In this document: piece after piece, positions 43,250 through 54,399 of the stretch
Layout of the letters: each line of letters begins with the position of its first letter
Numbering within the stretch: position 1 is the stretch's first letter
Origin: Megalonaias nervosa
Taxonomy: Eukaryota; Mollusca; Bivalvia; Unionida; Unionidae
Length of the DNA: 64,000 nucleotides
Assembly: GCA_016617855.1 (NCBI GenBank)
Contig: JAECUM010016777.1
Location: forward strand, 16,282 to 80,281
Direction: 5' to 3'
Notes under the pieces: model-generated
Told to the model about the DNA's origin: nothing
The model's input: the letters and a program-made list of their open reading frames with translations, nothing else
The model's database searches: none
Translations under genes and position numbers: made by a program

Positions 43250-44351
43250 ATTTTGTTATCGCCGATCTAATTGACCACTCACTGTAGTAATCGTCGGTAA
43301 TGTCATCGATATGCGCTCGATAGACGCTACTGTCCATGACGCCACCGGTAAATAAACGCTGACAAATGTCAGCTGCTTCACTGATGATTTAATGGGAATT
43401 GTTGCCGGTTCGTCTTCAACCAATCAAAATTTCTAGTCGATCAACATCAGCGAGGATGTTATTTGGACAACGTTTTTCCTGAATCACCGGCGATTCAGAG
43501 ATCACATTACCACCTTGTTTCCTACGACGTCGATCGCGAGTGGCAAGGCCACTTCCGGTTGGTTCTTCTTTCTCTGCACGAAGCAGTCCAAATTTTGATC
43601 TTTTGGGCGGTAACATATGTCCAAGTAATGGGGATTCTCCAGCTTCATTCATTCATTTATCAAAATTCTTCAAATAAAGGCTTATATTTCCCAGTGATGC
43701 AATTTATGCCATGGTAGATTCGAAACACAATAGGAACCCAGTTTGATTCTGGAAAAGCGGTGGTCTCTGGATCTAATAGCTCACTGCGAATTTGAAATCC
43801 TGCTGCAGCAACCGCTATAAGGTTTGTTTGAAGTTGTATAAAACCTTCCTCGGTAAATTCGGCAGATGTTTTTTTAAAATCAGATTTTGCTTTTGATGCA
43901 ACAAGATCCCTTACTGCAGCGATTTCTTCACCAGCTTCGTCGATTCTATCAATCGCATCCTCTATTTCTTGCCATAATGTGGTTGATCAGCTATTTCAGC
44001 TGGAAGTTGTCGGAGAATCTTTTTGGATTTTTTTGTTCTTTCTGCTATTTTTTTGGTTGATTTAGCTGTTTTTTCAGTTGATTTATCTGTTTGTTCCAAC
44101 GACGGAAGATTTTTAGTGGCTTTTGTAACTGATTTCAATAATTGTTTTGTACCCTCTGTAAATTCCACATGAGCATCCTGGCGTTGCTGCAGCTGTTGTT
44201 TTACAGAATCACGGACTGGAGGATACTTCTTAATTGTATCTAATCGTTCTCGAGCTAATTTAGCTGTATGAGATTCCGTAGCAAGCGCAGAATCACTAAT
44301 TATTATTATTACAACAACGCTATAATTACAGATCACTAAGTCAGCAGACAA
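43250..44351 (-). pseudogene. Coiled-coil structural protein, damaged (family B, 2a)
   Basis: N-terminus at about 44351-43962 with ATESHTAKLARERLDTIKK and a Lys/Thr/Glu-rich coiled coil (KSTEKTAKSTKKIAERTKK). A middle segment precedes the ILADVDRLEILIG motif at about 43420. The C-terminus carries AADICQRLFTGGVMD. It matches unit 3 block by block. Several frame changes. Confidence 0.7.
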
Positions 44352-45227
44352 AAGGTTTTACTGTATTACAGTAACGTAACGTAAAGTTTCAGCAACAGCG
44401 TACTGCCCGATCTCAATTATATTCACAGTTTAGACATTGCCCTGGTCACGTGCTTGACTGCGCTGAAAATACCTAACGCGATTAATAACACGCAGGTTTT
44501 CCCCACATCATTATTACGTGATTGAGGTCACGTGTCTGAGTGTGCTAAAAAATACCTATGCGCTATTAGTAACTCGCTCAGATTTTACAAGGTAAAAATC
44601 GATAATTGTTTAGTAGTTGGAGAAAACTCTACCTGTTACATTAAAGGCAAATTTTAAAACACTAGAATACATGATAAATAAATCATAAGATCTAAATGCA
44701 TGTGCACGTTTAATTTTTGACATATTTGTATATCTGTATTTTTACAAATATAATATCCTGATATATTCTCTTTGAAAACTACTAATTTTGCCGCAGGCTA
44801 TTTATGAACAATCTCTAGTATGGTGATAGCAGACCTGATTCGCTTGACTAACTCTACCTGTGGACTACAGATAAGAGTACGAATTTAGACATATTATTTA
44901 TTTTTCGTAAAAGCCACTATTTATACTGATATATTCTTTGTGAAAACCACTGACAGGCTGTTTAGGAACATTCTCGAGTATTGCGATAGCAGACCTTTTT
45001 CGCTTGACTAACTCTGCCTGTGGACTACATATACGGATTAATCTTCCGACTCGGCAATATACGTAGTACGAATTTAGATATATTATTTATTTTTTGCAAG
45101 TAACACTATTTATATATTTTATTTCAGCTGAATATTGTACAACACGGGATAACTATAAATTATCAAAAACGTAATTGACTTATCGTCAGTAGGTATTTAT
45201 ATTAGGTTTTAACAAATATTTCTCGAA

Positions 45228-45311
45228 GCTATGTAGTCTAGTGGTAACATCGTTGGATTCCCAAACCATTACTGGTATACTTCGTTGGTTCAAACCAAGG
45301 AATAGGCATAT
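45228..45311 (+). repeat. tRNA-like sequence, probable SINE head
   Basis: Contains an A-box-like TAGTCTAGTGG and a B-box-like GGTTCAAACC spaced about 48 bp apart. The cloverleaf does not fold cleanly and the anticodon arm is unclear, so I do not call a tRNA gene. Confidence 0.4.
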
Positions 45312-45544
45312 TGCTGACGTGTTAAACCTAAGTTATTTAGTGTGGGGGGGGGCGAGCTCCAGCCGAGGTCGCAAGTTAACCTGACATTCACAGATAATCG
45401 ATAGTTCGCCTCAACCCCGAATGGGGTTAGGGTTTGTACGCTGGGGATTTCATTAGGGGGGTTGGTGGAAGTAAAACAATTATCAATTGAATGTCCTGAC
45501 TGTTGAGCGCGTTGCTGACAACCTCAATTTTTTTCTTCTTCAAA

Positions 45545-45695
45545 AATGCTGATAAAAGCATTAAAGCAATGATGCTAATAAAACCATTAAAGCAAAAATA
45601 CTAATAAAAGCATTAAAGCAATTATGCTAATTAAAGCATTAAAGCAATTATGCTAAAAAAGCATTAAAGCATTAAATCAAAAATGCTAATAAAAA
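45545..45695 (+). repeat. Minisatellite GCATTAAAGCAATTATGCTAATAAAA-like
   Basis: The unit AAAGCATTAAAGCAATNATGCTAAT recurs about five times with variation. Confidence 0.8.
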
Positions 45696-46276
45696 TTTTA
45701 TATTGCTTCTAAAATATTTCGATTTTTTTCATCATGTGACTAAAAAATCAACCTTGATTGATTCCAGAGAAAAAACAACCAAGCCACAAAATTGCACAAC
45801 GAGGACAAGAATAAATTTTTTAAGGGCTTGTTCTTGTTGGGTATTTGTTTTTTTATTATTATTATTTTTTTGCTGTTATTTTCACATGGTCGATTAACCC
45901 TCCTATTTTGTTCATATTCTGACAAAAAAATCAAATAAAATATCACATAAAAAATCATCATGATGTGTGATAGCAGCAGAAAGGGCGAACAGAGCACTTG
46001 TTTGAGAAGTCCGTTTTTGAAAATAAAGCTTCCTACAAAAATGAAAATACCAGGTCAATAACGCTAAACCGTCACCTCTAACCGACCGAGGTCTCTAACC
46101 GGGTTAGATCATTTTTGTTATTTTACCTTTTGTCGCTTGTATTTTAAAATTTTTATGCGGTCTCGTTTACAGACCCCAGGACACTCACTGTTGGTTTTCC
46201 CCTTCCTGCTGCTGTTTCTCTCAACGAAACATTTTTTCGAGGCCTACACTATATCGTGACCGAGGATCAGATAAAT

Positions 46277-46882
46277 TTATCGTGATAAATCCAGAGGAAT
46301 CGCTTGTACTTTTGAGAAGAAGATCTTAAACTGAATCATATCCATGTCCCCTGAAGTCTGATGGATGTTTCTTAGTGTGTGGGTATCAACACCATTAAAG
46401 ATAACCAGAAGATTGCAGTTATCTCTGATCACTTTAGGTATTTGTGTATATCGCTGAGTAACATATATAATATCGATGTTTTTGTGTCTGCCTCGGGAAA
46501 GTATCCGAGCAGGATTTGATTGTTTGTCGAGCATCACATTATCGTATACTACGAGATTATTTATAAATCCATCGAGGTCATCTACAGATGGAACTTCATC
46601 AATATCGGTGATAAAATCAATAATATCATTACCGTCTTCATTCGACGACTTCACTTCTTCATTAAAATCTTTAAGCACGTAGTAGTATCGCTGATCATCT
46701 ACAAATGGTCCCACTAAATACAATTTATCCCACTTGAGCCATCTCATTATCAGGTTAAGCAACAATTGCGTCTTACCAGACCCAGATGGACCTATGATAA
46801 TTGCTTTGATAGAATTTGGTAGCGCTGGATGAAGCTTGATTGGCTCTTGCTTTCGTCTCGCTGAGAAATCAGTGATATCCAT
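46277..46882 (-). CDS. FtsK/HerA-type packaging ATPase (family B)
   Basis: One open frame of 201 codons from ATG 46880-46882 (MDITDFSARRKQEPIKL), preferred over the upstream in-frame ATG because it matches family starts. Walker A GPSGSGKT near residue 34, Walker B NLVVYDN near residue 115, and a sensor-like QRYTQIPKVIRDNCNLLV downstream. It is the only intact gene of family B in this window. Its last ~75 bp recur, on the same strand, at 54750-54830 in front of unit 3. Its start is 23 bp from the divergent zinc-ribbon gene. Confidence 0.85.
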   Translation of the reverse strand: MDITDFSARRKQEPIKLHPALPNSIKAIIIGPSGSGKTQLLLNLIMRWLKWDKLYLVGPFVDDQRYYYVLKDFNEEVKSSNEDGNDIIDFITDIDEVPSVDDLDGFINNLVVYDNVMLDKQSNPARILSRGRHKNIDIIYVTQRYTQIPKVIRDNCNLLVIFNGVDTHTLRNIHQTSGDMDMIQFKIFFSKVQAIPLDLSR

Positions 46883-46905
46883 GTTGTAGAAATATAATAA
46901 ATAAT
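46883..46905. promoter_or_regulatory. Minimal divergent promoter, ATPase / zinc ribbon (family B)
   Basis: Only 23 bp (TTGTAGAAATATAATAAATAATA-like) separate the two start codons. Any promoters must overlap the coding sequences. Confidence 0.4.
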
Positions 46906-47345
46906 ATGAATTCATATTGTGTTCGATGCAGAACACCCACCCCCTCTAGTGGATTAAAAACAATAACGACGAGGAATAAAAAGCGTGCACTTACATACAA
47001 AGGTGTGAAATGTGGTACAAAAAATAAAGATTTATCTCTCATGAAACAGGTAGAGATATCGCTGATTCAATGGGAAAATTACCAGGGGCTCCATGGGCTA
47101 CGTATGAAGGCGAGAAATATCTTCCTGGGTATAATTATTGTGGTCCTGGAACCCGACTTGATATCCGACAGGACGAGAAAGATAAACCAAAACCTGGGGA
47201 GTATCCAATAAATGCGATTGATCAAGCGTGCCACGTTCATGATGTTGCGTATAAAAATCCAGATTTGCAACAACGACATATTGCAGACGTGAAGTTGATT
47301 CACACTCTGAAGTCTGTACAAAATAAATCTCTCAGAAATCACTAG
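46906..47345 (+). pseudogene. Zinc ribbon followed by PLA2-like domain (family B)
   Basis: Starts MNSYCVRCRTPT, a DUF5679-like ribbon in which the second knuckle is altered. After a frame change near 47065 comes a PLA2-like core: LPGYNYCGPGTRL (calcium-loop type), then NAIDQACHVHDVAYKN with the His-Asp pair. It ends near 47345. The layout parallels element 1, where the ribbon and the PLA2-like part are consecutive. Confidence 0.7.
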
Positions 47346-47459
47346 CTAATTGGCTGGTAAGATCTGCGATGAAAGATAAACTAGTTCTAGGGGTTGGTAA
47401 TTAGTCGGCCGATAATTATTACAATAATAGAATCTATTTATTATAGCCCAAGAGGATAT

Positions 47460-48415
47460 TGGAGGGGTAGAGCAGTGATTAGTAAACTTGCTCATGCGGC
47501 AGGTGTCAAAGGTTCTGTTCCCGCAGATCGGTTAGCACGACAAGAAATATGGCAAATCTTTTATGTAACACCATCTAAAAAAATTCAGTACGCACATTCT
47601 GATGTCAGCACTCATAATGAAGTTCATCAAGCAGATATGTTGTTTTTACCGCATGATACTATTAAAAACATATAGACGTCAATCGCGTACATACAAATAC
47701 GCGTTGACTGTCGTTGATGTTGCAAGTAGATATAAAGAAGCAGACCCACTATCAACAAAGACAGCAACTAAAGTTGCAGCTGCGTTTGAGCGAATCTATC
47801 AACGTGGCGGTCAGCGATGGCCACAGTTGCTACAGGTTGATCCTGGCAAAGAATTTCTTGGTGCAGTAGCATCTCTGATGAAACAACATAACGTCAAAAT
47901 CAGACGAGGACACACCGCAATTCATCGCGATCAGGCAATCGTTGAGCGATTTAATCGAACACTTCATGAGCGATTGTTTGGATATCAGTATGCGATGGAA
48001 ATATACACCGACTTTAAATCCAGGGATAAGGGATCTAGTGATTGGTTGCAAGACTACCAAGTGTGATAGCTGCGTTAAATAATAAAATTACTCGTGTAAT
48101 TTCTATGAAACCGATTAATGCAATCACAAAAAACATATACCATTACAACGATTGACTCTTTCTCAAAACAACCAGTACTAGGTAATTTTACTGTCAGATA
48201 TTTATATGAACCTGGTGAACTTGAAGGTGGCAAAAAAAAGAGCAACTAATCCTATTTGGAGTGTGACCACACATAAAATTTCCAGCGTGGTAAGATCCAC
48301 GGGTAGACATGCAATCTACAGACTAGATTTAACTGCTCCTCAAAGTGGTTTTGTTCGTGAACAATTACAAGTAATTGCTGAATATACACAATTACCACCG
48401 CCTTCACTTCTGTAA
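47460..48415 (+). pseudogene. Retrovirus-type DDE integrase, family B, frameshifted
   Basis: N-terminal region around LAHAAGVKGSVPADRLARQE. The core has Asp in EVHQADMLFLPHD, Asp in LLQVDPGKEF and Glu in QAIVERFNRTL, all retained. Frame changes lie near the A5 run at 47664-47668 and near 48055, with decayed sequence to 48200. The C-terminal SH3-like part (RYLYEPGELEGGKKRAT, GFVREQLQVI) ends at 48413-48415. There is no chromodomain, in contrast to element 1. Confidence 0.82.
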
Positions 48416-48659
48416 AAGCAGGACACCAGCTCCTCGACGTCGATTACACTCAGGACAGGCCAGCAACACATTTTCGCGTGTGTGGCCGAGGCTACTATTA
48501 ATTCTGTCCACGGTAAATTGTCGGGGGTTATAGGAGAATACTGCCACAACATTACTGTGTTACGGCAAGCACAGTGATTATTTTGTCATCGTTTCAGCGT
48601 CATGATAAATTCAATATCAAGAACGAAGTCACGTTTATTTTTTTAATTTTTTTTTGTCA
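48416..48659. other. Short spacer, nothing recognised
   Basis: Lies between the integrase and the truncated polymerase. No motif seen. Confidence 0.4.
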
Positions 48660-50480
48660 CATTGAAGATCTTAATGAGTAAACTGTGGAGAATCTCTATC
48701 GATGTAACTTACAGTTGTTCCTAGTTTTGTTCCATATGATACGTATGCATTAATCCGATTTATAAATATATTTTCTCCAGTATATCAGAAATCATAAAAT
48801 CGAGCTCAGCATCGTCGATTATTAATCTTGCACAATGCCTTTTATAATCATATGATGTTCCTTGTGTAAATTTTCCGATTATTTTTCCGGCTAAATCCTT
48901 TGATATTGCAACCTCTCTAACATCTTCATTATCAGGATTTAGTAACCAGACCGTCCTTTTTGCGCGTTAGAATATTTTTGCTTTACTTACGGTTAACGAT
49001 ATTAAAACACCCACATCTAGCACATATTTCAAGAAAACAATGGAAGCCCAACCACGATTACTAAATGATATCCAAACCAAGCACCATCAACCGGATGAAG
49101 GCGTTCCGGCGATGAAAACTCAAATGATTCAATACACGCGAGTCCAGTTAAATGAAAATCTGGCACGTGTCCATTTATCAAAACTCGAGTCATTTCGTGT
49201 GTAGGACGTCCAAATCTTTTGAAATATTCAGAATAAGGTCCCATTCCAAGAAAACATCCGGGATAACATGCAATCATATCAAATGAGATAGGATCCTTAT
49301 AATCGTATTTAGTATTCCACAATCCGCCGTGCCTGTATTCAACACAATTTTTTTGAATATCTTCAACAAATTCCGATCTTGTCGGTTTCCAGGAATTTTT
49401 CTCCCGAGCAAAATGAGCAGCAACAGACGGAACGGTAAAACAATTACTTAATAATTTTTCCGCGGTATTATCATCTTTTGTGTATCTCAACGCTTTATTT
49501 TTTATTTTCGAGTGGAGGGACTCAGATAAATATCTCCATTAATCCAAACAAACTGATCATAATTCACAGATTCTGAACTTTGAAATAACCAAACGGATAC
49601 AGGATCACTTTTACTAATTCTGTAAATAAAATCAAACATATCACCGTTATAAAATTTAAGAGTTCTATTTCGTGGAAATAATGTTACGTTCGACGTCCAC
49701 GCGTGTGCGTTATGATCAATAATCTCTATCGTGGTTCCCTTTGATTTATGTTTTGCTTCGTGTAAACTTTCGCCTGTTAGAATTTTTATATTTATCAGAA
49801 ATTTAATTTCTTTTCCAGCTCAGCAATATCTCTGATCGTAGCTCAATTTTCTCTAACGTGCTCAGCCCACTCATTACTTCGTAAATCCGTTAAATCATTT
49901 CCACGTATCGCGTTTGTGAAATGTTCTATAACTCTTTCGGCAACACAATTCAGCGTCAAAAGTTTCATCAGGTGGAGATCATCAACGCTAGGTTTATCAT
50001 GCAGCTGATATATCGCATAAACAACTGCCTTCACAGGATATGCTCGTTAATAATATGGTTTGTCAGTACCAGTCAGTATTCCTGGTTTGGAATTTTTACT
50101 TAACTTTACGACATCTGCAGCGTGATGTGATTCCCGAGAAGGGTCACGTTTGTCACAGATAATCCAGATGTCATCTACCGCTACTATAAATTTCATTCTA
50201 AAAAAGTATCTTTGTTTGTCTAGATTATTAATGATTTTCCTTGCTCGTTGGCCATTCATTGCAGCATCAAAGTCTTGAATAATTCTGAATGTTGACTACA
50301 AATGAGCCGCACCATCGATGCGAAATTCTCTCTTGGCTTCACGGATACGATTGATTAGAGTCTGATTCGTCGAATCAGGATCAACATCTAGAGCTCGCCT
50401 CGGCAAGTCAGGGGTTATTCTGTCAAGATCAAATCTAGCCTGAGAGGTTTAATCGCAGATACTGTCGTAAATTTATCCAT
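48660..50480 (-). pseudogene. Family B-type DNA polymerase, divergent and truncated
   Basis: Starts MDKFTTVSAI at 50480. An N-terminal region (AMNGQRARKIINNLDKQRYF) is followed by several breaks, then an open stretch 49029-49490. That stretch has EYRHGGLWNTKYDYKDPISF and FDMIACYPGCFLGMG, which I take as polymerase motif A. The remaining C-terminal sequence decays, and SPQFTH near 48690 may be the motif B side. Motif C is not found, so the 3' half is lost. It is not alignable by eye with the element 1 polymerase. Assignment as a DNA polymerase rests on motif A and on similarity to a Polinton polymerase lineage I recall. Confidence 0.6.
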
Positions 50481-50532
50481 GTTATAATTAAGGCAAATAT
50501 ATATTTAAATTAAACTTCAAAACAATTATATA

Positions 50533-50787
50533 ATGATTCAAGCAAAGAATAGTTATAAATGGTTGATGATTGGATCTACAACTCCTTGTAATCGGGCTTG
50601 TGTCAATGAATTCTGTGGATACCAAATGCGGAGTTTGCGACGAGGAAGTCTAGAACCAAAACCGTGTTTAAAGTGTAACGTTGGAGTCAGGGGTGAAACG
50701 CTGTTGTGCGTAGAATGCGGCGGTAAAAAATACAGAGCTTTGAAACGGAATTATGACAAAAAAATGATGGCGTTGAATCTCCGATAA
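50533..50787 (+). CDS. Two-knuckle zinc-finger protein (84 aa)
   Basis: Intact frame. Cysteines are arranged CNRACVNEFCGYQ, CLKCNVG and CVECGG, with a basic linker (RSLRRGSLEP). It resembles small Polinton zinc-finger proteins with two or three Cys pairs. Function unknown. Divergent from the polymerase, 52 bp apart. Confidence 0.6.
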   Translation: MIQAKNSYKWLMIGSTTPCNRACVNEFCGYQMRSLRRGSLEPKPCLKCNVGVRGETLLCVECGGKKYRALKRNYDKKMMALNLR

Positions 50788-50877
50788 AACCTCTGCGGAT
50801 TATCTCTCTAGATCTTCACAATATATTTTTTTTAGCAATAAAATAATAATTTCGACAAATAATATTTGCTATATAAA

Positions 50878-51489
50878 TGGAGCAAATAAATAAAGCCAAT
50901 GAATTTGTAACACAGCCTATCGTCAAGAATTATGGGGCATTGAGTGCTGGTGTAATCAGGAACTGTCGACTAAAAACCAGTCGGTTTGGTTGATAATTCT
51001 TGTTATCTCAGATTTACTGTTGGGAAAAAGTTTCTTTGTCATAAATTTATTTGTGAATATTTTCTCGGACTGATCGAAAATGGTTTTATGATTGATCATA
51101 TTAACGACCAAAAAAAATCGATAATTATTTGAATAATTTGCAGGCTATTGGACAGAATCAGAATTGTAAACTGAGAGGTACTGGTAAATATAACAAATCT
51201 GCAAAACCAGTTATATCTGTAAGTACAGAGACATGGAAGAAATAGAATTTCAATCGATACATGCAGCTGCCAAACATTTTTGTATTTTCCAATCTTCGAT
51301 AGAACGTGTTGCAGATAATATAACCAGATCAGCATTTTCAAAGAAATACAAACAAAGCATAATATTAAAGTATCTCACTCTGGAAAACACGGGAGTTGGT
51401 GAAGGGAGATTACTTCCGGATGGAAAGCTTACTAAAGATTCTCGGGAGATGAAATCTCCAAGAAACAAAATAAAACTTTATCAGAAATA
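50878..51489 (+). pseudogene. HNH/NUMOD endonuclease remnant (family B)
   Basis: The broken first half shows a RNCRLKTSRFG start and an HNH-type FMIDHIN-like segment near 51090. The frame from about 51120 gives YLNNLQAIGQNQNCKLRGTG, the Asn-rich part of the HNH core. A NUMOD1-like IEFQSIHAAAKHF follows. The open frame ends at 51489 after a non-homologous tail. Confidence 0.65.
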
Positions 51490-51599
51490 AAACTTTTCTC
51501 AGATATAAACTTTTATCTGATTCGGAATAAATATTATAATCAGAATAAATATTATAATCAGAATTAGATTGGAACCCTTGTGTACAATCCGCTACAACT

Positions 51600-52066
51600 T
51601 TCACTTTCACCAGTGACGATTTCACCACTTTCACTTTCACAATTGACGTTGTCACCACTTTCAGAATGCTCCTTGACCAAGTCCATGACGAATTGGTCTT
51701 ACAATCAACATAATTTTTTTCAACTGTCTTACACGTGAACTCGTAATCTTTTTTGTTTCGTATTCGGGTGATAGCTCTGATCTAACTTTCTCAATCGCCT
51801 GTGCGAGTGAAACGAATTGCCGGACGTTTGTATCGTTATCGACATAAACTAGCGATTGTTTAATTGCCTGTTGGAGTAATTTAATAATAGTATTCGGCCG
51901 CTAGTGTGTATCTTCCTTCAGATTTTCGTTCTTCCAATATTTCTAAATCATTTGTGATTTGTTTCAGGAACATGTTGATCAGAAAGTTCTATATCATCGT
52001 CATGTAATTTTTATAATTGCAGAAATAATTGCATTCACATTTTCGAAATTAGTTGCATAATAAAAA
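51600..52066 (-). pseudogene. ORF-X, decayed (2b copy)
   Basis: Homologous to 62641-63117 (shared AIEKVRSE, then the YETKKI segment; YVDNDTNVRQFV versus YVDDDKNIRKFV). Multiple stops. It lies on the same strand as the neighbouring penton gene here, but on the opposite strand in unit 3. Confidence 0.6.
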
Positions 52067-52089
52067 TTTGATTAAAATAAGACATTAAT

Positions 52090-53090
52090 GAACTAGCACA
52101 AAAGGGAAGAGAGCAGAAAAGTAAAAAAGATTTTATATATTTCTACTGAAAAATTATTTCAGATTTTTCTTTGAGTTTTATTTTTATTTAAGATTTATTT
52201 TTATTTGTCATTTATTTTATTTCAGATTTATTTTTATTTCAGATTTATTTTTATTTGCGATTTATTTTTCTATCAGAGTTATTTTTATTTCAGATATATA
52301 ATTTAGATTTTTTCATTTCAGTTATATTTTTCTTTGAGAATTAATTTTCTTTGAGATTTATTTTATTTCAGATTTATTTTTATTTCAGATTTATTTATTT
52401 CAGACATTTTTCTGAAGATTTATTTTTCTTTGAGATTTATTTTATTAGCTTTATTTTTCTTTGATATTTATTTTATTTCAGATTATTTTTCTTTGAGATT
52501 TATTTCATTTCAGATTTATGATTCCTTGAGATTTATTTTATTTCAGATTTTTTCTGAGATTTATTTTATTTCTGATAAAGTTTATTTCTGATCAAGTTAA
52601 TTGCTGGGAAAGTTTATGAAGTTTATTTCTGATGAGGTTTATTTCTGATCAAGTTTATTTCTGAGAAAATTTATTTCTCATCAAGTTTATTTCTGAAAAA
52701 AGGTTTTATTTCTGATTATAGTTTATTTCTGACAAAATTTTTTTATGAGAAAATTTATTTCTGAAAAAGTTTATTTCTGCAAAAAATATTTATTCAGATT
52801 CAGATTATAATATTTATTTGACTCTGATTATAATATTTTCTTTGATTCTGATTCTGATTCAGATTGAGATTATATTTATTTTTTTCTAATTACATTATTT
52901 ATTCTGATTCTGATTCTGATTCAGATTATAACGTTTATTTTTATTCTGATAATAATATTTATTCTGATGATAATATTTGTTTTTATTCTGATTATAATAT
53001 TTATTATTATTCTGATTATAATATTTATTCTGGTTATAATATTTATTTTTATTCAGATTATAATATTTATTGTGATTTTATGAGGTTTCA
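52090..53090. repeat. ~1-kb T-rich degenerate repeat
   Basis: First part (52140-52790): imperfect units of TTTATTTTATTTCAGATTTATTTTTCTTTGAGA and TTTCTGATnAAGTTTATTTCTGA. Second part (52795-53080): units of ATTCTGATTATAATATTTATT and GATTCTGATTCTGATTCAG. The inverse unit AATAAATATTATAATCAGAAT occurs twice at 51526-51563, on the other side of ORF-X. The 99-residue frame across 52864-53163 is a product of the repeat. Confidence 0.8.
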
Positions 53091-53148
53091 CAAAAATCAG
53101 TCAGGTCACGATCTAAACATTCTACAAACGCACGTACAAACTTATCAG

Positions 53149-54398
53149 TTATTTATCTCGTAAATCAAGAATGTGTCCGTTCTGGTCAGTAAGTTTGAAA
53201 TGTATCCGTGATAATAGCGGATTATGACATCGTAGATAAACCGTATAAACAGGTACTGACCCAATCAAATCTTCAGGGGGAACTTCAGGGGCAAATAAAT
53301 ACAAGATGTATCACTGCTGTGCCTGCCTGGATTTTTCAAGATTTACTTGATAACTGCCATTTATCGCATCACATACAAGGTTTACAGATATAGTTGATGT
53401 GATATTGACAACACCTTGTAATACATGACAACCACCGCCGTCTGGATCATTGCTATGTTTGAGAATCCTCGAAGCGGCGTCTGCCGCTGGGGATATTTTT
53501 CTCCGTGCATCAATGATTTTGGGAAAATATTCATCGATAATATCGTTGACGGTTTTCTTCAGTTCGACGGCGTTAAAACCAGGAAATTTAAATGTTGGCA
53601 GATCTGCCTCTGAGAACGGAGTTGTTGCGGTTGAATATTTGTTCAGGAATAATTGATAATACGAGAGATTGATGTTGTCAGTATTAATAAATTCGTCGTC
53701 GCCCTCAATGACCACTTGTATAATTGTCTGATAATTATCGAAATCCGATGCTACTTTGTTTAATTACCCTATTTGCTTGATGATTTCCTCCCTCAGCTAA
53801 TAGCTAACGGGGTGGGGGAGGTACTCGTTTATATAACGGGTGAATGACTGGCATAGTTTGCAACTCATTCGTTTGTGCTCAGCATTAAGGACTTCAAAAT
53901 GATTTTTGAAGTTATATTCTTGAAACGAATATCTTCCATGATTCCAAATCAAGCTAGCGTATCTTCCTCCTTCCGGATAAAGCGCGATTCGTACTCCAAT
54001 TTTGAATTCTGGTATTAATGTCCATATTTCGTAATCTGGACTTTTTCCCCAATACACTTTCTTGACTGAAACATAATCAGATCGTTGAGGGCGCAGTGGT
54101 GCTGAAGGTGTTGGTAGTTGTGCTTCCAGCCAACCTAACATAGTTCGGATCGATGATTGATATATATATCTACGCTGTAGTCAGGCTTTGATATTTCAAT
54201 GGCGGCTGATAACGTTGGTTCATAAAGCGTAATAGCGATTTTGGATTCCTTTCCTGTGATAGATTTAATCCTGCGTTGGAATTCATTATTGATCTGTTCG
54301 ATTTGATAACTGCCCGTAGGAATACCAACAACTTGCCAATCGGGGGTTCCATCAGATTTATTTTTATACGCAAATACCAATGAATTATTTGCTTGATC
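53149..54398 (-). pseudogene. Penton-like minor capsid protein, N-terminally truncated (2b)
   Basis: Homology begins at about 54398 within the region NNSLVFAYKNKSDGTPDW and continues in changing frames. FQRRIKSI and LPTFKFPGFNAVELKK follow, then the conserved end NLVCDAINGSYQVNLEK and IHFKLTDQNGHILDLRDK, with TAA at 53149-53151. About 50 N-terminal residues found in unit 3 are missing. Longer than the element 1 penton because of an extra middle region. Confidence 0.75.
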
Positions 54399-54399
54399 A

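Larger units (their letters stand above)
40000..44351 (-). mobile_element. Family B Polinton remnant, unit 2a
   Basis: In coding order on the minus strand: coiled-coil protein, core-like protein, major capsid protein, X protein, protease and fibre N-terminus, cut off next to the gypsy LTR at 39948. All genes are damaged. The set and order equal those of unit 3 on the opposite strand, and both differ in sequence from element 1. Confidence 0.85.
44352..46000. other. Non-coding spacer between units 2a and 2b
   Basis: No Polinton gene. Holds two pairs of diverged tandem repeats (44435-44575, TCACGTGnnTGA...AAATACCTA; and 44805-45030, GATAGCAGACCT...TTCGCTTGACTAACTCT), a tRNA-like sequence at 45228 and a short minisatellite at 45545. 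Confidence 0.6.
46000..54398 (-). mobile_element. Family B Polinton remnant, unit 2b
   Basis: Left to right: a terminal-repeat-like motif (46010-46115), packaging ATPase (-), zinc ribbon and PLA2-like remnant (+), integrase (+), polymerase (-), two-knuckle zinc-finger protein (+), HNH protein (+), ORF-X (-), a T-rich repeat and a truncated penton gene (-). The penton homology stops at about 54398, next to the left end of unit 3. Confidence 0.75.

Noticed and set aside
45228..45311. Possible tRNA gene
   Set aside because: A- and B-box-like elements are present, but the acceptor and anticodon stems do not pair well, so a SINE head is likelier.
52864..53163. Asp/Tyr/Ser-rich 99-residue open frame
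   Set aside because: Produced by ATTCTGATTATAATATTTATT repeats.
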